This document shows, piece after piece, positions 1-12,239 of a stretch of DNA of 64,000 nt (position 1 is its first letter; the number at the start of each line of letters is the position of its first letter). The stretch is from Paracamarosporium sp. OC-R06-R3 (lineage: Eukaryota; Ascomycota; Dothideomycetes; Pleosporales; Didymosphaeriaceae): contig JACVRA010000171.1 in assembly GCA_019828545.1 (NCBI GenBank), positions 434,001 through 498,000 on the forward strand, read 5' to 3'. The notes below the pieces were generated by a model. The model made no database searches, was not told where the DNA came from, and saw only the letters and a program-made list of their open reading frames with translations. Made by a program: the position numbers and the translations under genes.

Positions 1-1120
<1,120 letters not shown>

Positions 1121-1659
1121 GATGCAAGCGAGGCAACGTTTGGCGGGGAAAGGGCAATAGCAAAAACAAGGTCAATGAGGAAAATGCAGTTGTAGAGAGA
1201 CGGGATGGTAGAGTGAAGTTTCTGCACGATGTCGCGGCCTCAATTAATGTTTATTGAAGAAACTAGGAGAGCAAGCTGCGGTGTACTAGAGCCGCCTGCC
1301 CCACTGCGCCTGTCTTACAGTCCCTGCCCGCGCCTCAAAGCACAGGCAACCAAAGGGCTCGTCGCAAGCGGCTGAAAGCCATCACTAAACACTAAAAATA
1401 GGCCATAATGGTAGATCATTTCATGAAAATTGTATTGTTGCGTATCTCATCTAGGTAGTTATTCAAATTGCATCAAAGTCCGCGTCTTGCGAATCGCGAT
1501 GGCTCCAACAGTAGGAAACGCCAGATGCATCCAGACAGCCAAGGGGAAAATGCGACGCCAAAAACGCAGATAGCCGAGCCAATGCAGTATAGCTGACAGA
1601 AATGATAAGGAAGACGCATCATCCTAAGCATATGTCGCCCTTCGTTGAATATTGATCCT
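1121..1659. other. Intergenic: UAP1 promoter and LRA2 3' flank
   Basis: About 540 bp between the UAP1 start and the LRA2 stop, both on the minus strand. It should hold the UAP1 promoter and the LRA2 3' end. The only open frames here are short. I see no further gene or repeat. Confidence 0.6.
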
Positions 1660-3029
1660 TTAAGAAGCGTGGCCGTTCGCCTGCACGCCATTGGCCTCAG
1701 CTTCCCCAGCCTCATTATTGGCCTTCAGCTCCTCAACCTTCAACGGCTTGGCCGGCGCGGGATTCAAAATACTCGTAGCGTCGATCAATCGAGCATTTGG
1801 ATTCAGTTCAAGGCCAAAACCAGGCTTGTCCAAAATAGAGACATCAAGGTAGCCTTTAGTAGGGATAGGCTCGTTGACGAAGAGATCACCAAACACCGGC
1901 AACACAGACTTGCCGTCTGGAGAATTTGCGAGGTACTCTTGGAAGGGAGAGTTTGCCTGGCTGACGACGAAGTGATAAGAGTATGGTCCGCTAGCGTGCG
2001 GGACGACTGGGATATCGTATGCTGCAGCCATCGACGAGATCTTCAGCAGCTCAGTCATGCCTCCGACCCACATCACGTCTGGCTGAAGTATATCTAGGTT
2101 GCGACCCTCGATCAGCTTCCTGAAGCCATATCTTGAGTACTCGTGCTCGCCGGTAGTGAACTTCATCCGCGGGTGTGCTCGCTTGATTAGCTCGAAGCCG
2201 TCTGTGTCATCGGGCGAGAGACATTCCTCCCACCAGTTGAGGTTGAGGTGTTCTGTTGCCTTCACAACCTCGATGGTATATGGTACGTTCAAGCTCATAT
2301 AGCAGTCAACCATGATGGGGAAGTCAGGGCCAACGCTCTCACGATGTTTTGTCAGAAACTCGACGTTCTTCTTCAGCCCTTCGTGGCCCTCTCCAGGCCC
2401 GTATGGCAGCGGCACCTTTGCACCAAAAAATCCCATCTCCTTGGCTGCGGCCGGCTCAGGGCCAGTGCAGTAGAAGTTCAGCCTCTCCCGCGTTGCCCCA
2501 CCGATCATCTTGTATACGGGCTCGTTTCGGATCTTGCCAAGGAGATCCCAGATGGCGAGATCGATGACGGAGATGACTGCGACGGGAAGGCCCTTGCGAC
2601 CGTAAAACATGGATCCGCGGTACATCTGCTCGAAGATGTGGTTTGTATCCCGGGGGTCTAGTGCTGGTTAGTACCATGGCTCGATCATGGATTTGGGTCC
2701 AGCTCACCTTGCCCAAGCAGGAACCGCTCGAAGTGCTCTGCAACCAGCCAGCACGCCGGCGGGCCTCCGAAGCCAGTCGCAAAGCCCTTGGTCCCATCTG
2801 ATGCCTCGATCTCTACGCAGAAGGAGCCAAGCACGTTGATGCCCCAGCTGGTCCGTGACTTTCTATACTTCTCATATTGGGACATGGGCGTGGAGATCTT
2901 GCTGTCTATCAGCCAATGGCCACCGTGCACATTGTGGTAGTCGCCGCCAGAGCCCGGGCCCTGAGTGATGAAGGTGCGGACATGTTTGATGGTGGGGAAG
3001 CCACGGGCTGCGCTTGGGTCGGAGGACAT
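1660..3029 (-). CDS. LRA2: L-rhamnonate dehydratase (enolase superfamily)
   Basis: Dehydrates L-rhamnonate to 2-keto-3-deoxy-L-rhamnonate, the third step of the fungal non-phosphorylating L-rhamnose pathway. Exon 1 is 3029-2708, intron 2707-2658, exon 2 2657-1660, giving 439 residues, close to family length. The N-terminal capping domain carries GPGSGGDYHNVHGGHW and TSWGINVLGSF. The barrel carries the metal ligands of the mandelate racemase group, an Asp in VDCYMS, Glu in WWEECLSPDD and Glu in TTGEHEYSRYG, plus the Asp of ILQPDVMW and the His of VVPHASGPYSY. The near full-length match to the RhmD/LRA2 pattern, not just the superfamily, is the reason for the specific call. The last 25 or so residues form an Ala/Asn-rich tail beyond the barrel. 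The start at 3029 (MSSDPSAARG) was preferred over upstream in-frame sequence because that sequence is unlike the family. A Zn2Cys6 gene lies divergently 570 bp away. Confidence 0.93.
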
Positions 3030-3598
3030 CTTGGAGACTCTGGACGAAGGGAACAAGTGAGGGGTAGAGGTCGTGGGGGTTACAGAGGATGAGATTCCCC
3101 CATGTTTATAAAGGAAACGCTGATCATGTGAGGGAAGGGCAACGGCGGAAAAACTGGGCCACGCTGGAGCACACAGCAGCCTCGGGCTATCTCGCAGCGA
3201 TGAATGAATGATGAGCCGAGCTGTTGAGCCATTGAGCCACCCGCCACAGAGGAGTGGGGCGTGCCGTGGCTTGCCGTGCGATGGCAGCGAGTGTCGCCGT
3301 TGACGGAGCAGGGATGGAAACGCGGTGGTGATGCTTCTGGAGCGCTTACACGAAGGCGAAGATACAGTTTCGGCGGGCTGGCCCAATTGCAGCCGCGAGA
3401 TTGTTACCCCGCCCCCCGTCTGGCCAGCCAGCATCCGTGCGCCGCGGTGATTCGCCCGCTGCTCCGAGGCAAGGCCACAAGCTCAAAATCCGGGGCTCCA
3501 CGCGCGCCGACTTGCGGGGATTCTCACCCTCGTTTCTTCGGGCTATTGTCGAGCGATCTTTGCGTTCTATATCCAGTCCCACACAATCCTTAGCAGAC
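3030..3598. promoter_or_regulatory. Divergent promoter region between LRA2 and a Zn2Cys6 gene
   Basis: A 569-bp spacer with the two ATGs pointing outward. It contains a TATA-like motif on the LRA2 side and CGG/CCG trinucleotides of the kind Zn2Cys6 proteins bind, which are common by chance in this GC-rich DNA. Open frames crossing it look like shadows. Confidence 0.45.
3105..3112 (-). promoter_or_regulatory. TATA-like element upstream of LRA2
   Basis: The palindromic TTTATAAA lies 76-83 nt upstream of the LRA2 ATG within the divergent spacer. Position and sequence fit a TATA box for LRA2. No transcript data were available. Confidence 0.4.
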
Positions 3599-6375
3599 AT
3601 GGACACGGCCACAGTCAACGGCAATGGTGCACGACCCTACGCCAGCCCAGACAGCCACGCAAAGCTGTCGCAGCATTCGCCCACCGACGACCACGACGCC
3701 TGGAGTGGAGAGGGGTCCAGCGGAGACGAAGCTGTCCAGGCCAGCGGCGCAACCAAGCGCAAACGGCCCCTTTCCGTCAGCTGCGAGATATGCAAGCAGC
3801 GCAAGGTGAGTAGGACCAACTCGCATCCTGTCCTGTGTTACCGCAGTGCGCCTGATTCACAGGCCCAATGTGACAGGAGCTGTTCACTTCTGGCTCTGCA
3901 ACATACCCCCAGGGGTAGCACCGGAACATTCGCTCCGCGGTTTTATCTCAACTCTCCACACCCCGATTGCTGCTGACGACGCTGTAGGTGAAATGCGACC
4001 GTGGCCAGCCAAGCTGCGGATGGTGTGTCAAGAATCACTCCGGCTGCATATATCTGCCACGCAAGAAGCCAGGCCTGCGCGCAGGCTACGGTCGAGAGCT
4101 AGAGGCTCGTCTTGGTGAGTAAACTTTTTAGATGAAGACTAGAGACGAATTCGTCTCTCTTCACATATAACGAGAGTCTGCACCTCAGACAGTCCCAGCT
4201 TGCATGGTCCCATCAATTGCATCCATTTTGTGGCGGAAAAACTAAGGAGCGGACGTGGGATGATAAGGCTGACTCGGTGCAGACAAGCTGGAGTCATTGC
4301 TCCACCAACAGCAGAACCAGATCAATCAGCTCTCTAGCAACCAGGTTGCGCCGGCAGTTTCTTCTCCGCAGGCCGGTCCGGTCTTCCGGAGTCCAACCAT
4401 TCTTCAACAAACGCCGCATGTCCCCCGGCCTGAAACGGCACTCTTTATACAGAAGCCGGGTAGCTTCTCTACTGCCACTCCAACCCCACTGCAGCCAAGC
4501 TTCCCTGGTGGGATTTCCGACGCGCGGCAGGCGCCATCTGTGGGAAGCAATGGTTACCAGCATTCTCCAGACGATATCGCGTCCAATATCAGTGGCAATA
4601 TTAGCGGGTTGCAACAAAGAGATGCGTTTGCCTTCAACAACGATCGCTTCGCTCCACCATCAATGGCAGGAGCTCTGGCGCAGGGCGATAAGGACTTCCC
4701 ACCGTACGACCTGCTATACGGCCTTGTGGATTTATTTTTCAAATACATATACCCTTGGTGCCCGATTCTCCACCGTCAAGCAACCCTAAATTCGCTTTTC
4801 GGAGATGCTAGTTTGGATGAAGCAGATCGGATTCTTCTTCATGCCATGGTCGCAACCACGTTGAGATTTTCCACCGATCCGCGCTTGACTACAGAGAAAA
4901 GAGAACATTACCATCAAAACTCAAAAGAGAAAGTGTTATTGTACGGGATCCAGAACAGCTCGGTTAAATCACTGCAGGCCCTCGTCATTTTGTCCTTGGA
5001 TGTTGTGGGGTGCTCAAATGGACCTCCAGGATGGAACCTGTTGGCTTTGATCACTCGATCAATCGTAAATCTGGGTCTATCAGTCGAAAACTCTTCACCA
5101 AAAGTAGCTCCTCAATATGCGTCTATCTACACCTTGAGAGCGATCGTCCTTCCAGAACCGACCGACTGGATCATGGAGGAAAGCCGAAGACGGCTTTTCT
5201 GGATGATTTACGTCCTCGACCGATACGCCACCGTTGCCACCGCCTTTGAATTTGCGCTCGACGAAAAGGAAATCGATCGTCAGCTTCCGTGCCGGGACGA
5301 ATTCTTCACTCGCAATGCATCAGTAGAGACTCGCTGGTTCCGCACCTCGACGCGCACTGACTATACCATGAATCGCCCAGAGAACTTGGGTGCTTTCTCA
5401 TATTACGTGGAGATATTAGAGATACTTTCACGTATTCACAACTTTCTAAAGCAGCCCATCGACATCACGTCTCTGACTGATGTTGAGAAATGGCAAGGTG
5501 AGTATCGCGCACTGGATAGCGCTCTTGAGCAGTGGAAATACAGCCTACCAGCTGAATATGGGAACGCTTCGCGCGTTTTCTCGGGACCGGCGGCTAGTAA
5601 GGATCTCAACAGTAGCCTGATCATGTTGCATGCTGCCTTTCACACGTAAGTACATTAATCCTATGCCTTTAACTATCATTCTGACCATCATAGCACGGTT
5701 ATTCGCCTACATTCCTCTGCCGCATACCCGACCCACCGTTCTCCAATTTTTGCACCTTCGTTCAGCGCTAGTCAGCGATGTCTCAGCGCCGTGGAGAGCA
5801 TTGTAGCGCTATGCCAATGCATCCGAGAAAACGGGCTCTTAATGAAACTCGGCCCGCCTTTCGCTTTCTCATTGTGGGTTGCGGCTCGCGTTCTGCTAGT
5901 CCATGGTTCCACCATAGCTCACCGCGTGGACGAATCCATCAACCTGCTCGTTTTGACTCTTCGGGAAATGGGCCAGTATTGGGAAGTTGGCTCTCGTTAT
6001 GCTAATTTGCTTTCTCGCGTACTGCAGGAGTACCAAGAGTCGCAACAGACTACCGGGGAGCGGGTCACTCCATCCACTGTCAAGATACTCTCTGACATGC
6101 GCCGTTGCGCATTTGATCTCGATTTCCTAATTGCACGACAACCGAAGATGCATGCCAGCCACCAACCGACCCCTGCTCGGACCCCAGCACCGAATGAGTT
6201 GGAATATCTAGACGTATTCGACTTCTTCAACATGCCAAGACTGCCTGTTTCGATGGATAGCGCAGCCACATATGTGGAAACTGGGATGCCTGACGGAGCG
6301 CCGGTCAACGAATTCAACATTACAAATTACATGGTGGATGCCAGTTCTGATTGGTTCATCAAGGGCACGACATGA
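3599..6375 (+). CDS. Zn2Cys6 fungal transcription factor, candidate L-rhamnose pathway regulator
   Basis: Nuclear DNA-binding regulator of 792 residues. Exons are 3599-3805, 3988-4114, 4283-5645 and 5694-6375; all introns are GT..AG and the summed length is exactly 793 codons. The zinc cluster has six Cys at about residues 62, 65, 72, 79, 82 and 89 (CEICKQRK then VKCDRGQPSCGWC across the first intron), followed by a basic linker and a short Gln-rich segment that could form a coiled coil (LESLLHQQQNQINQ). The fungal-specific middle homology domain covers about 254-446, with the typical DLFFKYIYPWCPILH and RRRLFWMIYVLDRY segments. The C-terminus is acidic and poorly structured. Its divergent placement next to LRA2 makes control of rhamnose catabolism plausible (compare RhaR in Aspergillus and TRC1 in Scheffersomyces), but that function is inference from position. 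Confidence 0.88.
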
Positions 6376-7368
6376 TTCTCATATTGTTTTATGAAGGATA
6401 TTTCCTTAAAACCTTGTACACCACACACACTCTGGACTTTTTGGGGGTTAAAGAAAACATATTCGATTTCGTAGTTGTCCTTCTAGATACCCCTATCTCG
6501 AATAACCTTCGACCGTATGCACTTGAATGCGTATACAAAAATGATATACTTGTTGAACCAGGAACTATCAACGACATATTGACAACTTGGAGTGACGGTT
6601 AACCAATGTTTGCAGGTGTGATTCCAACGTTTAAGCCTCTGCCAAGGGCCCTGATTCTTGAGTCGGTGCTTCCGACAAGTGGAGTCCCGCTGCGGGCTGA
6701 GCCACCCGAGCCACAGGAGTGGACGGTGGGACTGATGCCTGGTTGGCACTGCGCCTCAGATGGAAGGGCGATGAGGGAGCGCCCTTTGAGTGTGGGTTTT
6801 AGGTGGTTAATTTCGCTAGATAACGGCCTTTTGGCGTTACGTGATCGGCATTCCTGCGACAGTAGTTTGCGAGAGAGCACAATGGCGATGGGTCAGTTGG
6901 AGAACAACTCCGGGAGCCAGACGGAAAATATATATCGCATCCACGGCGTTCTACAGCAAGTCTCGTAGTACCGACGTATTCGTTCGGAATGCTGCATCGA
7001 CTCGATTGCTGTCGTCGCGGTGCTGGTGGGGCGGACTCGAAGCGCTAGCTGTGTTAATTTACCGGCCGCACCTGGCCAAACCCTCGCTAGCACTCACCGC
7101 ACCTGCCATGCTCCAAGCCTCCCCGAAAGCTGCGCTAGTCCCAATCCACGATCTACCGCCCTTCGCACCTGCACTCCGATGCACTAGCTTATGACTCTGA
7201 ACCACGCATACGATCAACCACAGTCAGATCTAAAAGTCGGGGCCAACCCGGCCTCAGGCACTTGACTCATCTTCGCTCATTCTCCTCTCGAAACTTCGAG
7301 TTGTAATTCATCCTCGAACTAACGGCGCGCCCTTCGCCATCCTACCGCGACTGAAACCATAATCAGCA
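6376..7368. other. Intergenic spacer between the Zn2Cys6 gene and the HET-fusion gene
   Basis: About 1 kb between two same-strand genes. It contains overlapping open frames of up to 120 codons on both strands that lack family motifs or typical splice structure; I read them as chance. It should hold the 3' end of the regulator and the promoter of the next gene. Confidence 0.55.
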
Positions 7369-10300
7369 ATGGCTTCCCAGGGCGGCAATAACGGTAACTT
7401 CGACTTCAACGCGGGCGCTGGTATCGACTTTACAGGATTCGGGATGCAACCCGCCTATAATGACTTGAAGGGCGCTGGAGAGGGTAACACTTCTCCAGCC
7501 TTCTTCTTCGGCGACGAGGGTATCGACACGACTGGCACTTCATTCGACCATTCGTTTGACTCGATATTTGCCTCTGTCGGCGATATGAACAGCACAGCGT
7601 TTGGAATGGAGCCTCTTGTATGTTCAATTCCTGTGTAGCGTGCTGTTCTTCAATGCCCTCCATATGCGCGGTTTGGTGATCGCATCGTGAGGCCTAGCTG
7701 ATTTCAACAGGGTTTGGATAACACCACCGGGGGTGCCTCGTGGAACAATGCCTTCCCCACAACGCCTGCGCAGTCCTTCGAGTCATTATATACACCTCCA
7801 TTCAACAAGAGGCCACTTCAACTAGATGTGCAGGATTTCCCCCAGGCGAAGCGACATGAGGCATTCTCGCCTTTCACTACGGCTTCCATCACGGGCTCGA
7901 GCAATTGGGCGCTCGACACTCAGCCAACTCCAGCAGCCAGCTCTGAGGTAACTGGATTGAGTGATGAAGCTGCTGATGTCTGTGCGACATGGTTCAGCAA
8001 ATACAATGTGCTACCAAGGTGAGTTAGTTTACGTATTCCACATTTTGGAATAGCTTAGAATACAACACAATCGCGGAATCTAACTTCGTTGCAGTGACAG
8101 GCATATCGACTCACTAAGCCAGCTCACTGGCGAGTCAGCAACAGCCATCCGACAGTGGTTCGGTCAGGCTTTAAAGCAGGGGATGTCCGGCCAAGATTCA
8201 GCATACAAGTCTCAAACAGGCTTTGCGCGGGATCCAATACTATTCAACCAGATGCCTCACACCACAGCTGCAGTCACCTCCCAGCAGCTTACCATCTCTG
8301 ATGTACCATGCAACCACGAAACCCAGGCGGCGGTGACGACGGTCTCTGGTGGATCTCCATTGCGGGGTGGTAAGAAAGGCTGCAATCCAACAGAAGACCC
8401 GGAAGTGCTCAAGCGAGATCCAAACAAGATTTATCAATGCACAAGAAAATGTGGGAAGCGCTATGGACGGAAGTGTGATTGGAAGAGGAATGAAGAGGAG
8501 GGTTACCCGTCCAAGAGCTGGCTATGCAGTAAGTGATTCTTTCATTTTGCGTTGCTTCTGAAAAGGCAATGCAAAGGTCAACCTCGGATAAAATGGCGCA
8601 TATATCGGCATCAATTTGCGTACAGTCGGCTTTTGTATATAGCCCCCTTGGACATTTTGCACTACGATGAACCGACGAAACTCAATCCGGCATTACTGAA
8701 TTCTGCGCTAATTTTTCTCAGGCCTCTGCGTCAGCGAGGGTGTCGAGCGTGTGAAGCCGTGCTTTCGAAAGTACCATTTTTCCCAGCACTTCAGGAATAT
8801 ACATCCTGGACTCAACTGTGCTGACTATGAAGAGTCCTCTGTTGTGTAAGTAGTAGTCTTAGCTTGGTCTACTTGATCATCGGTTTGTTCGAAAACCCTA
8901 GCTTCCGCTGAGCCCATTCACACCTGATTGAACATATCTAATTACTTACAGACACTCTGACACGAGCCTTCCCCAGTCTGCGAGGAAATGCGGCTTCTGC
9001 ACCCATCGGTTCATATCGCGACAAGATCGCATTGACCATATAGCCGAGCACTTCAAAAACGGCAAATGCATGCTCGACTGGAACGAGGATGATGTTAACG
9101 ATTCCGATGATCTAAATGACGATGACGATAACGACGACCGACCTGATAGCGATGGCTTCGGAAACGGCAAGTCTTTCTTCCCGCCGAACAATGATCCACG
9201 CGGTTCCGGCTCTGGGCCCAACAACAACGGCAACGGTGGCAGCGGTCCACAGCCTCCAAAGAGCGGCTTCTACCAGTTCCATGTTTCGCAGTTCGCCGAT
9301 AGCGACAGTAGAGGTGCTTCACCGGGTGTCGACCAACGAAGCGAACAAGATGCCACAAGCAAGCAGCATATTAAACCAACCTTCGGATTGGACGATGCAA
9401 CGTGCAGCGAGTCACCTCAGGACGAATTGTGCCGCACCAATACAACAGAGTCTCTTCAAACATACAACGATCCATGCTCAATGCATGGAAGGAACGAGGA
9501 GGCAGCGAGAGATGACTCGCAGAATGTGGCCGGAGATGATGTCTCCATGCTAACCTCTGACACCGTCCAGCTTCAGAACATACCGCCGTTCGTTCCACCT
9601 AGCGACGGGGATCCTGCGCTAGATCGCCCGAAGGCATCAACGCCTGCGCCCACTGGTATGTGTATCGTGCATCTTGGGCGATCCAATGGTCCTAACCACC
9701 GAGCAGGAATACTGACCCGAGAGGCGCATGACCTTCTTGGCAGTCTCAAGCTCCTCGGCGCTGGCGGCTTTAGTACGGTGGACGAAGTTGTCCATCGAGA
9801 GACAAGCCTGCGTTTTGCCCGAAAGACACTCAAGAATCGGGAGCGCTCGGCCATTGAAGAATTAAAGAACGAGGTAGACGTCCTCCAGAAGCTCCGCCAT
9901 CCCCACATTATCCGGTTTGTGGATAGCGTCCAGAAGGGCGATAGGATGTCGATTCTTCTTTCACCTGTTGCAGAGACAACACTCTCCTCATGGCTCGATA
10001 CCAACCTACACAACCGACCAGACGGGCTAAGTGAGACCATTGTCAAGATGATCGGTTGCCTTGTCTCGTCCATCCGATACCTCCATGAGCAACGACCAGT
10101 CGTAAAGCACATGGACATCAAACCCCAGAACATCCTTGTCAAGCTCGGCGAGGAATTCCCGCATGTTATCCTGAGCGATTTCGGTGTCAGCTCGATCGGC
10201 GAAATCACAGCAAACAGCAAGACGATGCCATTAACACGCCAATACTGCGCACCTGAAGTATCCGAGGGTGTTTCACGCGAACTTGCCTCAGACATCTGGA

Positions 10301-11892
10301 GTCTCGGCTGTGTCATCCTTGAAATGCTAACAGTCGCCTTCAAGGAGGACAATCCGCGCTGGCTTGCCTTCCGCCAACAATTTGGTGGTCGTAAGGGCAA
10401 ATACTACTGGCAAGACGTTCCGGCGCTGCAAGGACTGCTGACTCAATCTCTCGAGCAAGCAGCGACCCGAACCGAAGCTAATGCGACGCGCACGGTCAAG
10501 GAAATGCTTAGCTCCGAGCCAGCTGAGCGTCCGACTGCGCCCAAGCTGACGATGGTGTTTACACCAGCGCCCTGCTGTCTCAGTTGGCCCAACGAAAAGG
10601 CGGCATACCCCGGGCCCACCGAAGAGCTTCAAATGGTCAAGACCTTGTTCCAAGATGATGGACTAAACGGTTCTACGCATCTACATATTGTGGATGCTCA
10701 ACAAAAACAACCAGGTGACTCTGTGACTCACGCGAAGCGTTGGCTCGAGGAGTGTTCTCACGATCACGAAGCTTGTCGTCACGACCTACATGAGCTTGTT
10801 ACCGACAAGGCCCTACCTACGCGTCTTATTGACATCTTACCAGATGGTAAAGCAGGAAACTCCGTGCGTATTGTGAATGGCGTGGACCTAGATGATCGCA
10901 CGAGTCCAGACTACGCAGCAATCAGTTACGTATGGACCGAAAACGAGCTGAAGCTCTCGACCAGTCGCCTCGGAGATATGCAGGCCAATCTCCCTCGTGA
11001 GACCCTACCCGACGCCATTAATGAAGCCATCGGCAAGGCACAAGACATCGGTTTCCGGTACATCTGGGTAGATAATCTTTGCGTACTCCAAGACTCGGAG
11101 GAAGACAAGGAACGTGAATGCCGCGCAACAGCAGATGTATACCGCAACGCCGCACTCACCATTGTCACAACGAGAAAAAGTAAAGACCAGCAAGCGCTAT
11201 TGGCAGCCGCCATCCCGCTCCAGACATTCCTGACACCAGGGTTCGCCTGGGATACGAGGGCGTGGTCACTGCAAGAACGTCTCCTATCGCGGAGGTTCCT
11301 CCACGTAGGTGAAGAGCAGATGTACTGGGAGTGCAATGCACTCAAGGCCAGCGAAACCTTCCCCCGAGGTTTAGAATCGTTGCGCAATGGGCTCTCGTCG
11401 CTCCTATGGGAGAAGGTTCACTCGAAGTCAGACCTGTTCTCCATCTCTTCCGACGACAACACCCACACCCTCACACACACCCACAACCACGATTGCAATC
11501 ACGCAATGTTCGATGTGGAAGGTACCAGAGCTACCAGTGAGGGCGGAAAAGTTATGAAAACAAATGCCAACGGACGAGTCGCTCCGTGTGCAAGCAAAGC
11601 GAAGGGATATGGCAAGATGGCGACGCCGCATCACGAACACCACAATATCGCCTCTCCGCAACTACAACGAGATTGTCAGTACATTAGAAAAGAAGGAGAC
11701 GGGATCGGTGACTCGATGGAGGCGGCAACGATACAGCTCCAGCTTGCGACCCCGACGCTCTGTGATGTTACTGAGCTCATGAACAATGGTCTTGTAGACA
11801 ATGGCGCGAATGGGATCGATGAGAAAGAACTCCATGGAAAGGATCAGTGGATGGGGACAACAGATGATGAGGATGAACATGTCCTTGGCTAA
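7369..11892 (+). CDS. Multidomain protein: homeodomain-like, C2H2-type fingers, protein kinase and HET domain
   Basis: Predicted 1351-residue protein. Exons: 7369-7617, 7711-8018, 8095-8528, 8722-8845, 8952-11892 (all introns GT..AG; total 1352 codons). Residues about 170-215 look like homeodomain helices 2-3 (TGESATAIRQWFGQALKQG). Residues about 299-410 carry three Cys/His units, YQCTRKCGKRYGRKCDWKR.., WLCSLC..H..H and CGFCTHRF..H..H. An acidic, disordered linker follows. The kinase spans about 636-905, with GAGGFSTV, Lys in FARKTL, HMDIKPQN in place of HRD, LSDFGVS, YCAPEV and SDIWSLGCVILEM, so catalytic residues are present. The HET domain spans about 1026-1167 (YAAISYVW, IWVDNLCVLQD, YRNAALTIV, TRAWSLQERLLS, MYWEC). 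Finger 3, kinase and HET all lie in one uninterrupted 2.9 kb exon. HET domains trigger cell death in allorecognition, so a kinase-regulated death or signalling role is inferred. An internal start at 9070 (Met412) could give a kinase-HET form. Confidence 0.85.
11458..11496 (+). repeat. CA-rich simple repeat coding a His/Thr tract
   Basis: A run of ACACCC/CACACA units inside the last exon of the HET-fusion gene codes for HTLTHTHNHD. It lies just after the HET domain where the sequence loses similarity to known HET proteins. Such a tract could vary in length. Confidence 0.6.
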
Positions 11893-12239
11893 CACTTGGA
11901 TCGGTTTTCTTATGTAGTCAGATGTACATGCAAATATGTTAGGTAGTTACAATTCAAGTTCTCGCATGTTCAGCTTGATGTTGCTTTGTAATTGGAATGT
12001 GCTTCTAACAGACAAGCATAGTCTTCGGTTAGGCTTCAAGGTGTCCTAGACATAGTCCTACCTAGAGCTCCCCCGTAAACATCGTAGATCAATCTATCTC
12101 CAACCCCTCATTATCGTATGCTCCACAACACTACATTAAGCACACCCACCATCGATGCATCGACTCAAAATTGCGACAGATACATTCAAGGGTATCATTT
12201 CTCCTATCCTACATGCATCCCAATCGTAAACAATTGCAT
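11893..12239. other. Convergent 3' spacer
   Basis: About 350 bp between the stops of the HET-fusion gene and RRP7. It should hold both 3' ends. I see nothing else. Confidence 0.6.

Noticed and set aside
3401..3976. 191-codon frame covering the zinc cluster exon
   Set aside because: It reads through the first intron of the Zn2Cys6 gene; only its 3599-3805 portion is coding.
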